Positions 13,881 to 22,502 of a DNA stretch of 45,747 nucleotides are shown here, one piece after another. The position numbers were made by a program, and so were the translations under genes. The DNA comes from Actinomycetes bacterium (lineage in GTDB: Bacteria > Actinomycetota > Acidimicrobiia > Acidimicrobiales > Microtrichaceae), in contig JAEZFI010000247.1 of assembly GCA_023437745.1 (NCBI GenBank), positions 1 to 45,747 of the forward strand, written 5' to 3'. Every line of letters begins with the position of its first letter. Position 1 is the stretch's first letter. The notes under the pieces are model-generated. The model ran no database searches. It saw nothing but the letters and a program-made list of their open reading frames with translations, and had not been told where the DNA came from.

Positions 13881-15488
13881 GTGCTCGTCGGCGTGTGCCA
13901 GCTGAACCCCACCGTCGGTGATCTCCAGGCCAACGCCGACGCGATCATCGCCGCCTACCGGACCGCCGTCGAGGCGGGTGCGCGCATCGCGGTCTTCGGG
14001 GAGCTCGCCGTGTGCGGCTACCCGGCCGAGGACCTCGTCCTCAAGCGCCGGTTCCTCGCCGACTGCCGGGCACAACTCGACCGCATCGCCGCAGCGACCG
14101 GCGACTGCGTGGCCGTCGTGGGGTTCCCCGAGCAGGGCGCCGACGACGGCCAGCGGCACAACGCTGCGGCGGTCTGCCGGCACGGGGTCGTCGAGTCGAT
14201 CTACCGCAAGCAGGTGCTGCCCACCTATGACGTGTTCGACGAGGAGCGCTGGTTCGAGCCGGGCCCGCCCGACCAGCCGCTGATCGAGGTGGACGGCGTG
14301 GCGGTCGGCGTGTCGATCTGCGAGGACGTCTGGATCGCCGGCGGACCCCTCGCCCTGCAGAAGGCGGCGGGCGCCGAGCTGTTCGTGAACCTCAACGCGT
14401 CGCCCTTCCACGAGGGTCGGCTCTCCGAACGCGTCACGATGCTGCTCGGGCGCGCCGAGGAGGTCGATGGCCCGGTCGTCTACGTGAACCAGGTGGGGGG
14501 CCAGGACGACCTCGTCTTCGACGGAGGATCGATGGTCGTGGCGCCCGACGGCGTGCGGCACCGGGTCGCTCAGTTCGATGAGGTGGTCACGGTCGTCGAC
14601 ACCGACGTGCCCGGTTCCGTCGTCGACCCGCTCGACCCCTCGGCCGAGGTGTGGAGCGCCCTGGTGACCGGCACGCACGACTACGTGACGAAGAACGGGT
14701 TCAGCGAGGTGGTGATCGGGCTGTCCGGAGGGGTCGACTCGTCGATCGTCGCCGCCATCGCCGTGGATGCGCTCGGCGCGGACCGCGTGCACGGCGTGCT
14801 CATGCCGTCGCGCTACTCGAGCGACCACTCCGTGAGCGACGCCGAACGCCTCTGCGAGCGGCTCGGCATCGAGCACCGCACGATCCCGATCGAGGCGGCG
14901 CATGCCGCGTTCCGGTCGATGCTCGCGCCGTCGTTCGAGGGCACGGCCACCGACGGACCGGACCTCACCGACGAGAACCTGCAGTCGCGGGTGCGCGGCG
15001 TGACGTTGATGGCGCTCTCCAACAAGTTCGGGTGGATGGTGCTCACCACCGGCAACAAGAGCGAGTCGGCGGTCGGCTACTCGACGCTGTACGGCGACAC
15101 CGCCGGCGCGCTCGCGGTCATCAAGGACGTGTACAAGCTGGCGGTCTACGAGCTGTGCCGGTGGCGGAACCGCCGTGGGGACGGCGAGATCATCCCCGAG
15201 AGCGTGCTCACCAAGGCCCCCTCCGCCGAGCTCCGGCCCGACCAGCGCGACGACCAGAGCCTCCCGCCCTACGAGGTGCTCGACCCGCTGCTGCACGCCT
15301 ACGTCGACGGCAACTCGACGGAGGCCGAGCTGGTCGCAGCCGGACACCCACCGGAGCTCGTCCGGCGGATCCTCCGGCTGGTCGACCTCGCCGAGTACAA
15401 GCGGCGCCAGTCGCCGCTCGGCATCCGGGTGATGCGCACGGCGTTCGGGCGCGATCGCCGCGTCCCGATCACGAACCGGTACCGCTGA
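13881..15488 (+). CDS. nadE: Glutamine-dependent NAD+ synthetase
   Basis: The last step of NAD synthesis amidates nicotinic acid adenine dinucleotide. This 535-aa enzyme is the two-domain kind: an N-terminal nitrilase-type glutaminase (residues 1-250) with the triad E41, K110 (YRKQVLPTY) and C147 (SICEDVW), and a C-terminal ammonia-using synthetase with the PP-loop LSGGVDSS (281-288) and TTGNKSE. The glutaminase lets it take nitrogen from glutamine, the product of the two synthetases encoded just upstream. The upstream terminator and TAGGTT element show that it is a separate transcript. It converges with the MarR gene 26 bp downstream. Confidence 0.95.
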   Translation: MLVGVCQLNPTVGDLQANADAIIAAYRTAVEAGARIAVFGELAVCGYPAEDLVLKRRFLADCRAQLDRIAAATGDCVAVVGFPEQGADDGQRHNAAAVCRHGVVESIYRKQVLPTYDVFDEERWFEPGPPDQPLIEVDGVAVGVSICEDVWIAGGPLALQKAAGAELFVNLNASPFHEGRLSERVTMLLGRAEEVDGPVVYVNQVGGQDDLVFDGGSMVVAPDGVRHRVAQFDEVVTVVDTDVPGSVVDPLDPSAEVWSALVTGTHDYVTKNGFSEVVIGLSGGVDSSIVAAIAVDALGADRVHGVLMPSRYSSDHSVSDAERLCERLGIEHRTIPIEAAHAAFRSMLAPSFEGTATDGPDLTDENLQSRVRGVTLMALSNKFGWMVLTTGNKSESAVGYSTLYGDTAGALAVIKDVYKLAVYELCRWRNRRGDGEIIPESVLTKAPSAELRPDQRDDQSLPPYEVLDPLLHAYVDGNSTEAELVAAGHPPELVRRILRLVDLAEYKRRQSPLGIRVMRTAFGRDRRVPITNRYR

Positions 15489-15514
15489 CCCTCACGGGTC
15501 GCTCGGCCGTGTCG

Positions 15515-15988
15515 TCAGCGAGCGTGGCTCTCGGCGCCGTTGGCGACGACCCGGCCGAACACGTCGGCGAGCACCACCATCTCGTCGGGCGTGAGGTGGT
15601 CGACGAAGTGGCGCCGGACGCTGGCGACGTGCGCCGGAGCGGTCGCCGTCAGCCGCTCGAACCCGGTGGGGGTCAGCACCGCCAGGACGCCGCGACGGTC
15701 CTCGGCGCACCGCCGGCGCTCGACGAGGTTCTGCCGGGCCATGCCGTCGAAGCGACGGGTGAGCCCGCTGGGGGACAGCCCGCACCGCTCGGCCAGGTCG
15801 TTCATGCGGAGCTCCCAGCGCGGGGACTCGGACAGGTGGGCCATCACCTCGTACTCACCCAGCGTGAGGGAACTCGAGGCGAGCAGTTCGGCGTCCAGCT
15901 TGGCGTGGAGGCGGGTGTAGGCGCCGATGAAGGCACGCCACGTGCGCTGCTCGTCCTCCGTCAACCACTTGATCTCCGCCTGGGTCAT
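15515..15988 (-). CDS. MarR family transcriptional regulator
   Basis: The 157-aa product is a typical MarR dimer subunit: an N-terminal helix (WRAFIGAYTRLHAKLDAEL), a winged helix around residues 35-110 with LAERCGLSPSGLTRRFDGM as recognition helix and the wing RRRCAEDRRGVLAVLT (the conserved DxR), then a C-terminal dimer helix. MarR proteins mostly repress neighbouring transport or stress genes and release DNA when a small molecule binds. It is divergent from an acyltransferase gene over 127 bp, the most likely target besides itself. ATG 15988 is chosen from the -10-like TAGTGT 7 nt upstream; longer readings overlap that promoter. Confidence 0.88.
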   Translation of the reverse strand: MTQAEIKWLTEDEQRTWRAFIGAYTRLHAKLDAELLASSSLTLGEYEVMAHLSESPRWELRMNDLAERCGLSPSGLTRRFDGMARQNLVERRRCAEDRRGVLAVLTPTGFERLTATAPAHVASVRRHFVDHLTPDEMVVLADVFGRVVANGAESHAR

Positions 15989-15995
15989 GCGGGCG

Positions 15996-16001
15996 ACACT
16001 A
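15996..16001 (-). promoter_or_regulatory. -10 element of the marR gene, leaderless type
   Basis: On the minus strand TAGTGT ends 7 nt before ATG 15988. Confidence 0.4.
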
Positions 16002-16115
16002 AAGGGAGGTCGTGCGCTTGACACCACGATCGCTGCATCGAACACTGCGGACCTTCGAAAGTTCCGTCGGCGCGATGATGATTCCGTCGGAGGGCCGTGA
16101 GGGGACGCACCGTCG

Positions 16116-17408
16116 ATGACCGATCTGACCACTGAACGGGCCCCCGCCCCGCCGCTGCGCGAGCGGTTGAACGCGCCCGCAGAGCGGCCGTTCCGGCACA
16201 TCCCCCCGCTCGACGGCACCCGGGGCGTCGGCATCATCATCGTGATGGTGGCCCACTACTCGGCGGGCCTCAGCCACTACTTCGGCACCCGGCTCTTCGG
16301 CCTGTCGCTGACGATCGACCTGTTCTTCGTCCTGTCGGGCTTCCTGATCACGTCGCTGCTCCTCGAGGAGTGGTCGAAGACCGGGTCGGTCTCGATGCGG
16401 AACTTCTACGTCCGCCGCGGCCTGCGCCTCCTCCCCGCCCTGGCGGGTCTGCTGGCCGTCGTGCTCGTCATCACGCTCGTCACGGACTGGCTCCCGCTGA
16501 AGCTGACGCTCGCGGAGATCGCGGCCGCCGCGCTGTACGTCTACCCCGCGTTGCTGATCGCCAAGGGCGAGCAGGCGTTCCTGGTGCACCTCTGGACGCT
16601 CTCGGTGGAGGAGTGGTTCTACTTCGCCTGGCCGGCGTTCCTCGCCATCTTCGGGCTCCGGCCCAACTCGGTGCGCCGGCTGCGCACCGTCGTCGGGATC
16701 CTCGGCGCCCTCGTCGCCGGCGCCGCCGTGCTGCGCATCGTCGGCAGCCAGGACGGGCTGTCCCGCCTCGTGTACGCGTTCCGCCCCGACTCGCTCGCCT
16801 GGGGCGCGCTGCTCGCCATCTTCATGAGGAAGGTCCCCGACCTCCGCATCCGGCACCTCGACCGGATCCTCGTGACCGCCGGGATCGTCGGGTGCATCGG
16901 CTGGGTCTACTTCGACCTCCTGGCCGTCTACCCCCGTCCCGCCGCGATGCGCGCTCCGAGCTTCGACGCCGAGTTCCACGACATCTCCTGGAGCAGCTGG
17001 AACTACCAGCTGGGGATCCTCTGCTGCGTGCTCGTCATCCTCCACCAGGTGAACCGGCCCACGGGAGCGATCTCGAGGTTCCTGTCGTGGAAGCCGTTCG
17101 TCCGGATCGGCCAGCTGTCCTACGGGCTCTACCTGTGGCACCAGCCGGTCTTCCTGCTCGCCGAGAAGCACTGGTTCCGGAACCACGAGGACTTCATGCC
17201 GAGCTTCACCGGTGAGGCGCCGCTCGGGCTGACCGGCGTGCTCCGCTGGTACGACGACCACCGCCTGGTCGCGGCGCAGGTCGTGTTCGGGCTCGTGGTC
17301 GGGCTGATCAGCCTCGCGATCGCCCAGCTGTCGTGGAAGGTCATCGAGGTCCCGGCGCTGCGCCTGAAGAAGCGCTTCGAGGTCGTCCACTACGCCGGGA
17401 AGTCCTGA
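16116..17408 (+). CDS. Integral membrane acyltransferase (acyltransferase-3 / OafA-YrhL type)
   Basis: The protein has about ten membrane helices and the two family motifs: R-x10-H near the first helix (DGTRGVG...VAHY, residues 35-48) and the RRGLRLLPA segment after the second, plus LWTLSVEEWFYFAWP around 155. Such enzymes move acetyl or other acyl groups across the membrane onto sugars, lipids or antibiotics; the acceptor cannot be predicted. A GAGGGGA ribosome site precedes ATG 16116. A TTGACA at 16018-16023 could be its -35, but the matching -10 (AACACT) is poor. The next gene starts 10 nt after its stop and is probably co-transcribed; the MarR gene is divergent. Confidence 0.88.
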   Translation: MTDLTTERAPAPPLRERLNAPAERPFRHIPPLDGTRGVGIIIVMVAHYSAGLSHYFGTRLFGLSLTIDLFFVLSGFLITSLLLEEWSKTGSVSMRNFYVRRGLRLLPALAGLLAVVLVITLVTDWLPLKLTLAEIAAAALYVYPALLIAKGEQAFLVHLWTLSVEEWFYFAWPAFLAIFGLRPNSVRRLRTVVGILGALVAGAAVLRIVGSQDGLSRLVYAFRPDSLAWGALLAIFMRKVPDLRIRHLDRILVTAGIVGCIGWVYFDLLAVYPRPAAMRAPSFDAEFHDISWSSWNYQLGILCCVLVILHQVNRPTGAISRFLSWKPFVRIGQLSYGLYLWHQPVFLLAEKHWFRNHEDFMPSFTGEAPLGLTGVLRWYDDHRLVAAQVVFGLVVGLISLAIAQLSWKVIEVPALRLKKRFEVVHYAGKS

Positions 17409-17418
17409 GGAGGCGACG

Positions 17419-18060
17419 TTGAGCGAGATCGAGGTACGGCCGGCCGTGCCGCCGTGGGACCGGCGTGAGACCCCTGGGCTGTTCGACGTCGAGACGGCCG
17501 CGCGACGCATCGGGCACTACAAGTGGTTCGAGATGCGGCTCTTCGAGATCCTCGGCGGCTGGGTCGCGCAGGTCCCGGAGCCGGACGTCAAGGTCCGCCT
17601 GGGGGCCTGCAGCGCGCACCACGCCTGGCACGCCGAGCTGTGGCAGCACCGGCTGCCGGAGCTGGCCGACCTCCACCCCGCCGCGCTGACCGTCGCGGCC
17701 AATGCCGAGCTGGAGGCGTTCGTCGAGGCGCTCGCCGCGCCGGCCGGCGCCGACCTCACCCTCGAGAAGCTCGTCGGCGTCTACCGCGTCGCGGTGCCGT
17801 GGTCGGTCGCGGCGTACACGTTCCACCTCCATCGAGCGTCGAGCGTCGCGGACGCGCCGACGATCCGCTCGCTCCGCCAGGTGCTCGCCGACCTCGCCGA
17901 GGACGGGCGCGACGGCGAGATGCTCGTGCAGTCGATGCTGCACACCGACGGCGACGTCCAGCGCGCCGCCGCGCACCAGGCCCGCCTCGAGACGCTGATG
18001 GTCGCGGCCGGCGGCATCGCCGGACCGGGGTCGGCGGGAGCCTCCGCCACCGCTCGCTGA
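17419..18060 (+). CDS. Conserved-looking helical protein of unknown function
   Basis: I do not recognise a named family. The 213 residues are predicted almost wholly helical and soluble, with no signal peptide or membrane segment. Early helices contain HYKWFEMRLFEILGGW and a histidine/acid-rich stretch (CSAHHAWHAELWQHRLPEL, about residues 65-83) that recalls ferritin-like four-helix proteins, though a diiron EXXH pair is not clearly present. It starts with TTG 17419, supported by GAGGAGG about 8 nt upstream, and follows the acyltransferase by 10 nt, so the two probably work in one operon. The C-terminal 20 residues are low-complexity. Confidence 0.7.
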   Translation: MSEIEVRPAVPPWDRRETPGLFDVETAARRIGHYKWFEMRLFEILGGWVAQVPEPDVKVRLGACSAHHAWHAELWQHRLPELADLHPAALTVAANAELEAFVEALAAPAGADLTLEKLVGVYRVAVPWSVAAYTFHLHRASSVADAPTIRSLRQVLADLAEDGRDGEMLVQSMLHTDGDVQRAAAHQARLETLMVAAGGIAGPGSAGASATAR

Positions 18061-18243
18061 CCCGCGGTCCGCGCCGGTACCACCTCGCATCGGCGGGGTG
18101 AGGAAGCGCTTGACGTCGTCCGTATCGTGGAAGCACTTCGCTTCGCCGGTCACGTGGGGCGTCTGGGATGCCCGACCGCCGGGGAAGAGAACTGTGCCCC
18201 GGTGGCGCTGTCCGTCGGGGGTCGGCGACCGGGAGGACGCGAC

Positions 18244-19182
18244 GTGACGAAAGAGCGTGTCGAGCGGGACGAAGAAGACCTCGTCCGGTTGTACCTCACC
18301 GACATCGGGCAGTATCCGCTGCTCACGAAGGACGACGAGGTTCGCCTCGCCCAGGCGATCGAGGCGGGCATCAGCGCCACGGCCGAGCTCGAGTCGGCCG
18401 GCCGGTCGCTCAGCTCGAGCCGGCGGACGGAGCTGCGCCGCACGGCACGCCTCGGCGCGGTCGCGGAGCGCACGTTCGTGCAGTCCAACCTCCGCCTCGT
18501 CGTGTCGATCGCGAAGAAGTACCAGGCGTCGGGCCTTCCGCTCCTGGACCTGATCCAGGAGGGCAACCTCGGACTGATGCACGCCGTCGAGAAGTTCGAC
18601 TGGCGCAAGGGCTTCAAGTTCTCGACGTACGCGACGTGGTGGATCCGCCAGGCGATCACCCGGGGCATCGCCAACACGGGTCGGACCATCCGCCTCCCCG
18701 TGCACGCCGGCGACACGCTGGCCCGCCTGCAGAAGGCGAGGGCGCGCCTGGAGCTGAAGCTCGGACGTCCGGCGACGTTGGCCGAGCTGTCCGCCGAGGT
18801 GGAGCTGCCCGAGGACAAGGTCACCGAGGCGCTGCGCTTCGCGTCCGAGCCGCTCTCGCTCTCGGAGCCGCTCCGCGAGGACGGCGACGCCGAGCTGGGC
18901 GACGTCGTGGAGGACCGGTCCGCCGAGTCACCCTTCGAGGTCGCGGCCACCACGCTGCTGCCCGAGGAGATCCTCCGGTTGCTGTCGCCGCTCGACGAAC
19001 GGGAGCGCGAGATCCTCAAGCTGCGCTTCGGCCTCGACCGGGGCGAGCCTCGGACCCTGGAAGAGGTCGGCGAGCACTTCAACCTCACGCGCGAGCGCAT
19101 CCGCCAGATCGAGGCGCGCGCCATGTCGAAGCTCCGCCACCCGAGCTCGGACACCGGCGCGCGCGACTTGCTCGCCGTCTGA
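18244..19182 (+). CDS. RNA polymerase sigma-70 family factor (primary-like, group 2)
   Basis: The 312-aa factor lacks region 1.1 and has complete regions 1.2 (LVRLYLTDIGQYPLLT), 2 (NLRLVVSIAKKYQASGLPLLDLIQEGN and the -10 reading FKFSTYATWWIRQAI), 3 and 4 (TLEEVGEHFNLTRERIRQIEARAM, which reads -35). The short size and near-consensus regions place it with group 2 sigma factors such as HrdD or mycobacterial SigB, non-essential relatives of the housekeeping factor used in stationary phase or stress. GTG 18244 is chosen because GGGAGG (18231-18236) lies 7 nt upstream; a longer reading from 18127 has no homologous sequence. The 183-bp region before it has no gene. Confidence 0.92.
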   Translation: MTKERVERDEEDLVRLYLTDIGQYPLLTKDDEVRLAQAIEAGISATAELESAGRSLSSSRRTELRRTARLGAVAERTFVQSNLRLVVSIAKKYQASGLPLLDLIQEGNLGLMHAVEKFDWRKGFKFSTYATWWIRQAITRGIANTGRTIRLPVHAGDTLARLQKARARLELKLGRPATLAELSAEVELPEDKVTEALRFASEPLSLSEPLREDGDAELGDVVEDRSAESPFEVAATTLLPEEILRLLSPLDEREREILKLRFGLDRGEPRTLEEVGEHFNLTRERIRQIEARAMSKLRHPSSDTGARDLLAV

Positions 19183-19220
19183 GCGCCGCCCCACCGGCGC
19201 CTCGCCGGTCGGCACTCGCG

Positions 19221-19226
19221 TACAGT
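19221..19226 (+). promoter_or_regulatory. -10 element of the 24-aa gene, leaderless type
   Basis: TACAGT ends 7 nt before ATG 19234. Confidence 0.35.
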
Positions 19227-19233
19227 GGGCGGC

Positions 19234-19308
19234 ATGGCAAAGAAGCTGATCCTCCTCGTCGTGCTCGCCGGTCTCGTGGCCCTGGGTGTGAAGAAGGCGA
19301 AGGGCTGA
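19234..19308 (+). CDS. Tiny membrane peptide (24 aa)
   Basis: The peptide has lysines at both ends (MAKK at the start, KKAKG at the end) around one hydrophobic run of about 15 residues (LILLVVLAGLVALGV), like the short helical DLW-39-type peptides of actinobacteria but without their acidic tail. It lies alone in the 218-bp gap between the sigma factor and the Tad locus, with a -10-like TACAGT 7 nt before the ATG. Such a small frame could arise by chance; the promoter spacing and the regular charge pattern argue for a gene. No function is proposed. Confidence 0.45.
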   Translation: MAKKLILLVVLAGLVALGVKKAKG

Positions 19309-19400
19309 GCCCCGGGGGCGGCCTCAGGGTTGCGCCCCCACGACACATCTCATAGCATCTCGGCACTTCCCCTCCGTCGACCTCCGTCCTGGAGGGGTTC

Positions 19401-20111
19401 GTGCTGTACGTGCTCTGGTCAGCCAAGGGCGGCGTGGGGACCACGGTCACCGCCGCCATGCTCGCATCGGCCCTGGCCTCGCCGCCGGGCGCGCTGCTCG
19501 TCGACCTCGCCGGTGACCTGGCGAGGGCCGTCGGTGCGCCGGAACCGACGACCGGGGTGGCGGAGCTGCTCGCCACGCTCGGTTCGGACGCGACCGACGG
19601 CGCTTGCGCACCCGGGGGAGCGCAGGACCTGATCCACCGAGCCGAGGTCGAGGTCTCGACCGACGGCGGGTCGCTCGGGCTGCTCGGCCGGGGCGCGGCG
19701 GCCTCGCTCGACCGACGAGGCGTGGACCGCCTGGCCGAGCTCCTCGCGGCTGATCCGCGCCCCGTCGTGGTGGACGCCGGGACCCTGGGGCGCACCTCGA
19801 GCCCGGAGGGGCGCGAGGAGGTGGCCGGACGGCTGCTGCGTTGCGCCGAGCAGCGCCTGCTGGTGACCCGAGCGTGCTACCTCGGGCTGCGTGCGGCGAG
19901 CACGGCGCTGGGCTCGTGGCCCGCCGACGGGTGCATCCTCCTCACCGAGAAGGACCGGGCGCTCACCGCGACCGACGTCGCGTCGGTCCTCGGTGTCCCT
20001 GTCGTCGCGGAGGTCCCGGTGGTGAGCCGGGTGGCCAGGAGCGTGGACGCCGGCCTCCTGCTGCGACGACGCGACGCCGCGTCCGTGCGCGCGCTGGCAG
20101 GGGCCACGTGA
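19401..20111 (+). CDS. TadZ/CpaE-like (Ssd-type) ParA-family ATPase
   Basis: The first gene of the Flp/Tad pilus set encodes a MinD/ParA-like protein: a deviant Walker A at the very N-terminus (SAKGGVGTT, residues 7-15, with threonine rather than serine/lysine variants), a switch-like DLAGD and a central VVDAG. In Tad systems TadZ/CpaE places the secretion machine at the cell pole; the mycobacterial relative Ssd also affects septum formation. No receiver domain is present. GTG 19401 has GAGGGG just upstream, and an in-frame alternative is not apparent. The stop overlaps the next start (GTGA), so the operon is translationally coupled. Confidence 0.75.
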   Translation: MLYVLWSAKGGVGTTVTAAMLASALASPPGALLVDLAGDLARAVGAPEPTTGVAELLATLGSDATDGACAPGGAQDLIHRAEVEVSTDGGSLGLLGRGAAASLDRRGVDRLAELLAADPRPVVVDAGTLGRTSSPEGREEVAGRLLRCAEQRLLVTRACYLGLRAASTALGSWPADGCILLTEKDRALTATDVASVLGVPVVAEVPVVSRVARSVDAGLLLRRRDAASVRALAGAT

Positions 20112-21079
20112 GCTCGGGGCCGGCGATGACCGGGGGCCTGGCAGCGACGGCCGGGGGCCTGGCGGCGCTGGGTCCGATCTGGGACGACCCCGAGGTCACG
20201 GACGTGCTGGTCAACGGTCCCGGCGTGGTGTGGGTGGAGCGGGCCGGGCGCCTCAGCCCGACCGAGCTGCGCCTCACCGCGGACGAGGTGGAGGCGTGGT
20301 GCCAACGGCTGCTCCACCCGCTCTCCGTCCCGCTCGACCGTGCCCACCCGGTGGCCGAGGCGCGCCTCGCCGACGGCGCACGCGTCGCGATCGCGATCCG
20401 ACCCGTGGCGCCCGGTGGCCCGATCGTGGCGATCCGGCGCCCGGCGCGCCGTGCGCTCGGCCTCGCCGACTTCGGCCCTCCCTCCGTCGTGCACCTCCTC
20501 GAGCGCGTGGTCGAGGACCGGTCCAACGTGGTGGTGGCCGGCCCGACGGGCGCGGGCAAGACGGCGCTGCTCGGCGCGCTCTGCGGCGGGTGCGCCCGCG
20601 ACGAGCGGCTCGTCGTGATCGAGGACTGCGGTGAGCTGGTGGTCGACGGCCCCCAGGTGGTGCGCCTGGAGGCACGGGACCACCCGGCCGGACCGATCGA
20701 GGGCATCCGGCACCTCGTGCGCGGCTCGCTCCGACTGCGGCCCGACCGGATCGTCGTCGGCGAGGTCCGCGGCGCCGAAGCCCTCGACATGATCTGGGCG
20801 CTCAGCACGGGTCACCGGGGCAGCATGAGCACGGTCCACGCGGACGGGCCGGCGGACGTGATGGCCCGCCTGGAGACCATGTGCCTCCTGGGCGGCGACG
20901 GGTTGCCCGCCGCCGCGGTGTCGCGCCAGGTCCGCAGCGCGATCGACGTGATCGTCATGGTCGGCCGGGGGGCCGGCGGTGGCCGCGTGGTCACGGGGGT
21001 GTGGGGGCTGCGCGTCGGGGCCTCCGGCGTGGAGCTCGTGCCCGAGCACACGTCGGCACGCGGATCGGACCGACCATGA
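20108..21079 (+). CDS. Tad pilus secretion ATPase (TadA/CpaF)
   Basis: This hexameric motor powers assembly and retraction of Flp pili. The 323 residues include the N-terminal domain that ends in DPEVTDVLVNGPGVVWVE, the Walker A GPTGAGKT (145-152), a Walker B-like DRIVVGEVRG with the catalytic glutamate, and the His-box STGHRGSMSTVHAD. The N-terminal part is shorter than in most CpaF proteins, which reach 400 residues or more, but matches the short actinobacterial forms. GTG 20108 overlaps the TadZ stop; ATG 20126 is the alternative. The next gene starts inside its stop (ATGA). Confidence 0.9.
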   Translation: MSSGPAMTGGLAATAGGLAALGPIWDDPEVTDVLVNGPGVVWVERAGRLSPTELRLTADEVEAWCQRLLHPLSVPLDRAHPVAEARLADGARVAIAIRPVAPGGPIVAIRRPARRALGLADFGPPSVVHLLERVVEDRSNVVVAGPTGAGKTALLGALCGGCARDERLVVIEDCGELVVDGPQVVRLEARDHPAGPIEGIRHLVRGSLRLRPDRIVVGEVRGAEALDMIWALSTGHRGSMSTVHADGPADVMARLETMCLLGGDGLPAAAVSRQVRSAIDVIVMVGRGAGGGRVVTGVWGLRVGASGVELVPEHTSARGSDRP

Positions 21080-21678
21080 ACGGGCGCGCCGCAGCGGTCC
21101 CGACGCGCTTCGGGTCGCGACGCGGGGCGCGCCGATCGTCGGGCGAGGCGGGTCTTGCCACGGCGATCGCCGTCGAGACCGTCGCCGGCGCGATGCGGAG
21201 CGGAATGACCCTGCCCGCCGCCCTGTCGCAGGCCGGACGCTCCGGTGTGGGCTCGTTCCCACGAGGTCTGCTCGACGTGGCGGCGGAGGTCGACGGGGGC
21301 GCCTCCTTGCAGGCCGCGCTCGCCACCTGGGCCGCCACCGCCCAGGAACCCCACGTCGCGGTCTTCGTCGACGCGTGCCGGCTCGGGTCCGAGATGGGAG
21401 CCGGTCTCCCGGAGGCCCTCGAGCGACTGGGGGCGAGCATCCGGGCCGACGCGGACCTGGCCGCCGAGCTGCGGGTCCTGTCGACCCCCGCGCGGGCGTC
21501 GGTCGCCCTGATGCTGGCGACGCCGGCGGGCTTCGGAGCTGTGGTCGTGCTGCCCGATCCAGCGCTGCGGCAGGTGCTCCTCGGGACCACCTGGGGCCTC
21601 GCCGGGCTGGGTGCCGCCGGCGGCTCGATCGCGCTCGGCGCGTGGTGGATGCGGCGGCTGCTGAGGTCGGTGTGGTGA
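21076..21678 (+). CDS. Tad pilus inner-membrane platform protein TadB
   Basis: A type II secretion F (GspF) domain protein of 200 aa: the cytoplasmic helical part (AIAVETVAGAMRSGMTLPAALSQ, then ACRLGSEMGAGLPEALERLG) is followed by two membrane helices (about 140-160 and 170-190). TadB and TadC together form the platform on which the TadA ATPase acts. It is much shorter than proteobacterial TadB (about 300 aa), lacking the N-terminal membrane pair, as in actinobacterial loci. ATG 21076 overlaps the TadA stop, and the TadB stop overlaps the start of TadC (GTGA), so the three are coupled in translation. Confidence 0.8.
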   Translation: MNGRAAAVPTRFGSRRGARRSSGEAGLATAIAVETVAGAMRSGMTLPAALSQAGRSGVGSFPRGLLDVAAEVDGGASLQAALATWAATAQEPHVAVFVDACRLGSEMGAGLPEALERLGASIRADADLAAELRVLSTPARASVALMLATPAGFGAVVVLPDPALRQVLLGTTWGLAGLGAAGGSIALGAWWMRRLLRSVW

Positions 21679-22289
21679 GAGTGCGCGACGGGCGCGCCTC
21701 CCGGGCGAGGGTCTGGGTGACGGTCCCCGCTGCGGTCGCGGCACTGGTGGTGCTGGTCGACCTGGTCGGCGTCGCCACCGGTGTCGTCCTCGCTGCTGGC
21801 GTGATGACGGCGAGTCGGTCGCTGGCGGAACGGCGTCGCCGCCGGGAGGTGGAGGCGGCGCGCCGGCGTCTGCCGGCGACGCTCGACCTGGTGGCGGTGT
21901 GCATCGCGGCCGGCCTCACGCCGGGCGCCGCGTTCGCACGGGTTGCCCCCACCGGCACCCCTCCGGCCTGGTGGGCCGACGTGGCCCGCATGCTCGCCGA
22001 CGGCGTCACCCTCGCCGACGCGATCGACGCGGCGGGCGGCGCCGAGGAGGGCTGGGTCCGGAGGGACCTCGGTCTCGTCGCGGCAGCGGCTCGGGCGGGG
22101 GGATCGGTCGGTTCGGCACTCGACCGGACGGTCGCCGACCTCCGCGCGCGGGTCCGCCGTGATCGGGAGGAGCGCGCCCGCCGACTCCCCGTGAACCTCC
22201 TCGCGCCGCTCACCGTGTGCGTGCTGCCGGCGGTCATGTTCGTGGTGGTCGTCCCGATGGTCGGCCGTGCGTTGATCGGAGGCGTGTGA
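21675..22289 (+). CDS. Tad pilus inner-membrane platform protein TadC
   Basis: The second GspF-type platform protein, 204 aa. An N-terminal membrane stretch (VTVPAAVAALVVLVDLVGVATGVVLAAG) is followed by a cytoplasmic helical domain starting with RRRLPATLDLVAVCIAAGLTPGAAF, the usual TadC pattern, and a C-terminal helix (LLAPLTVCVLPAVMFVVVVPMV). GTG 21675 overlaps the TadB stop. A 33-nt gap containing AGGAG separates it from the small pilin-like gene. Confidence 0.8.
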   Translation: MRVRDGRASRARVWVTVPAAVAALVVLVDLVGVATGVVLAAGVMTASRSLAERRRRREVEAARRRLPATLDLVAVCIAAGLTPGAAFARVAPTGTPPAWWADVARMLADGVTLADAIDAAGGAEEGWVRRDLGLVAAAARAGGSVGSALDRTVADLRARVRRDREERARRLPVNLLAPLTVCVLPAVMFVVVVPMVGRALIGGV

Positions 22290-22322
22290 CGGCCTCCCCG
22301 GGACCCGATCCGAGGAGATGTC

Positions 22323-22502
22323 ATGTCCACACCCGAGCAGCCGATGCGCCCGCGCTCAGAACGAGGACAGTCCACCGCCGAGTACGCCCTCGTGATGGTC
22401 GGCGTCGGGGCGCTCGCCACGTTCGTCTTCAAGTGGCTGCAGGGCTCCGGCCTGCTGGAGCAGCTCTTCGGGGAGATCATCCGCCAGCTGATCCCGCGTT
22501 GA
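22323..22502 (+). CDS. Flp pilin-like DUF4244 protein (59 aa)
   Basis: The likely structural pilin of the locus. After a 14-residue charged leader comes GQSTAEYALVMVGVGALATFVF: a glycine cut site, the glutamate at position +5 (as in type IV pilins) and a hydrophobic helix, then a short amphipathic tail. This is the pattern of DUF4244 proteins found next to actinobacterial Tad genes. AGGAG (22313-22317) lies 5 nt before ATG 22323. Its stop overlaps the TTG start of the TadE-like gene. No prepilin peptidase is encoded in the window, so processing must rely on an enzyme elsewhere. Confidence 0.8.
   Translation: MSTPEQPMRPRSERGQSTAEYALVMVGVGALATFVFKWLQGSGLLEQLFGEIIRQLIPR

Noticed and set aside
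16018..16046. TTGACA as promoter of the acyltransferase gene
   Set aside because: The -35 is a perfect match but the hexamer 17 nt downstream, AACACT, fits neither TATAAT nor TANNNT, so it was not listed.
18110..18138. TTGACG upstream of the sigma factor gene as its -35
   Set aside because: No -10-like element occurs at 16-18 nt spacing (GCACTT), so the promoter cannot be placed.
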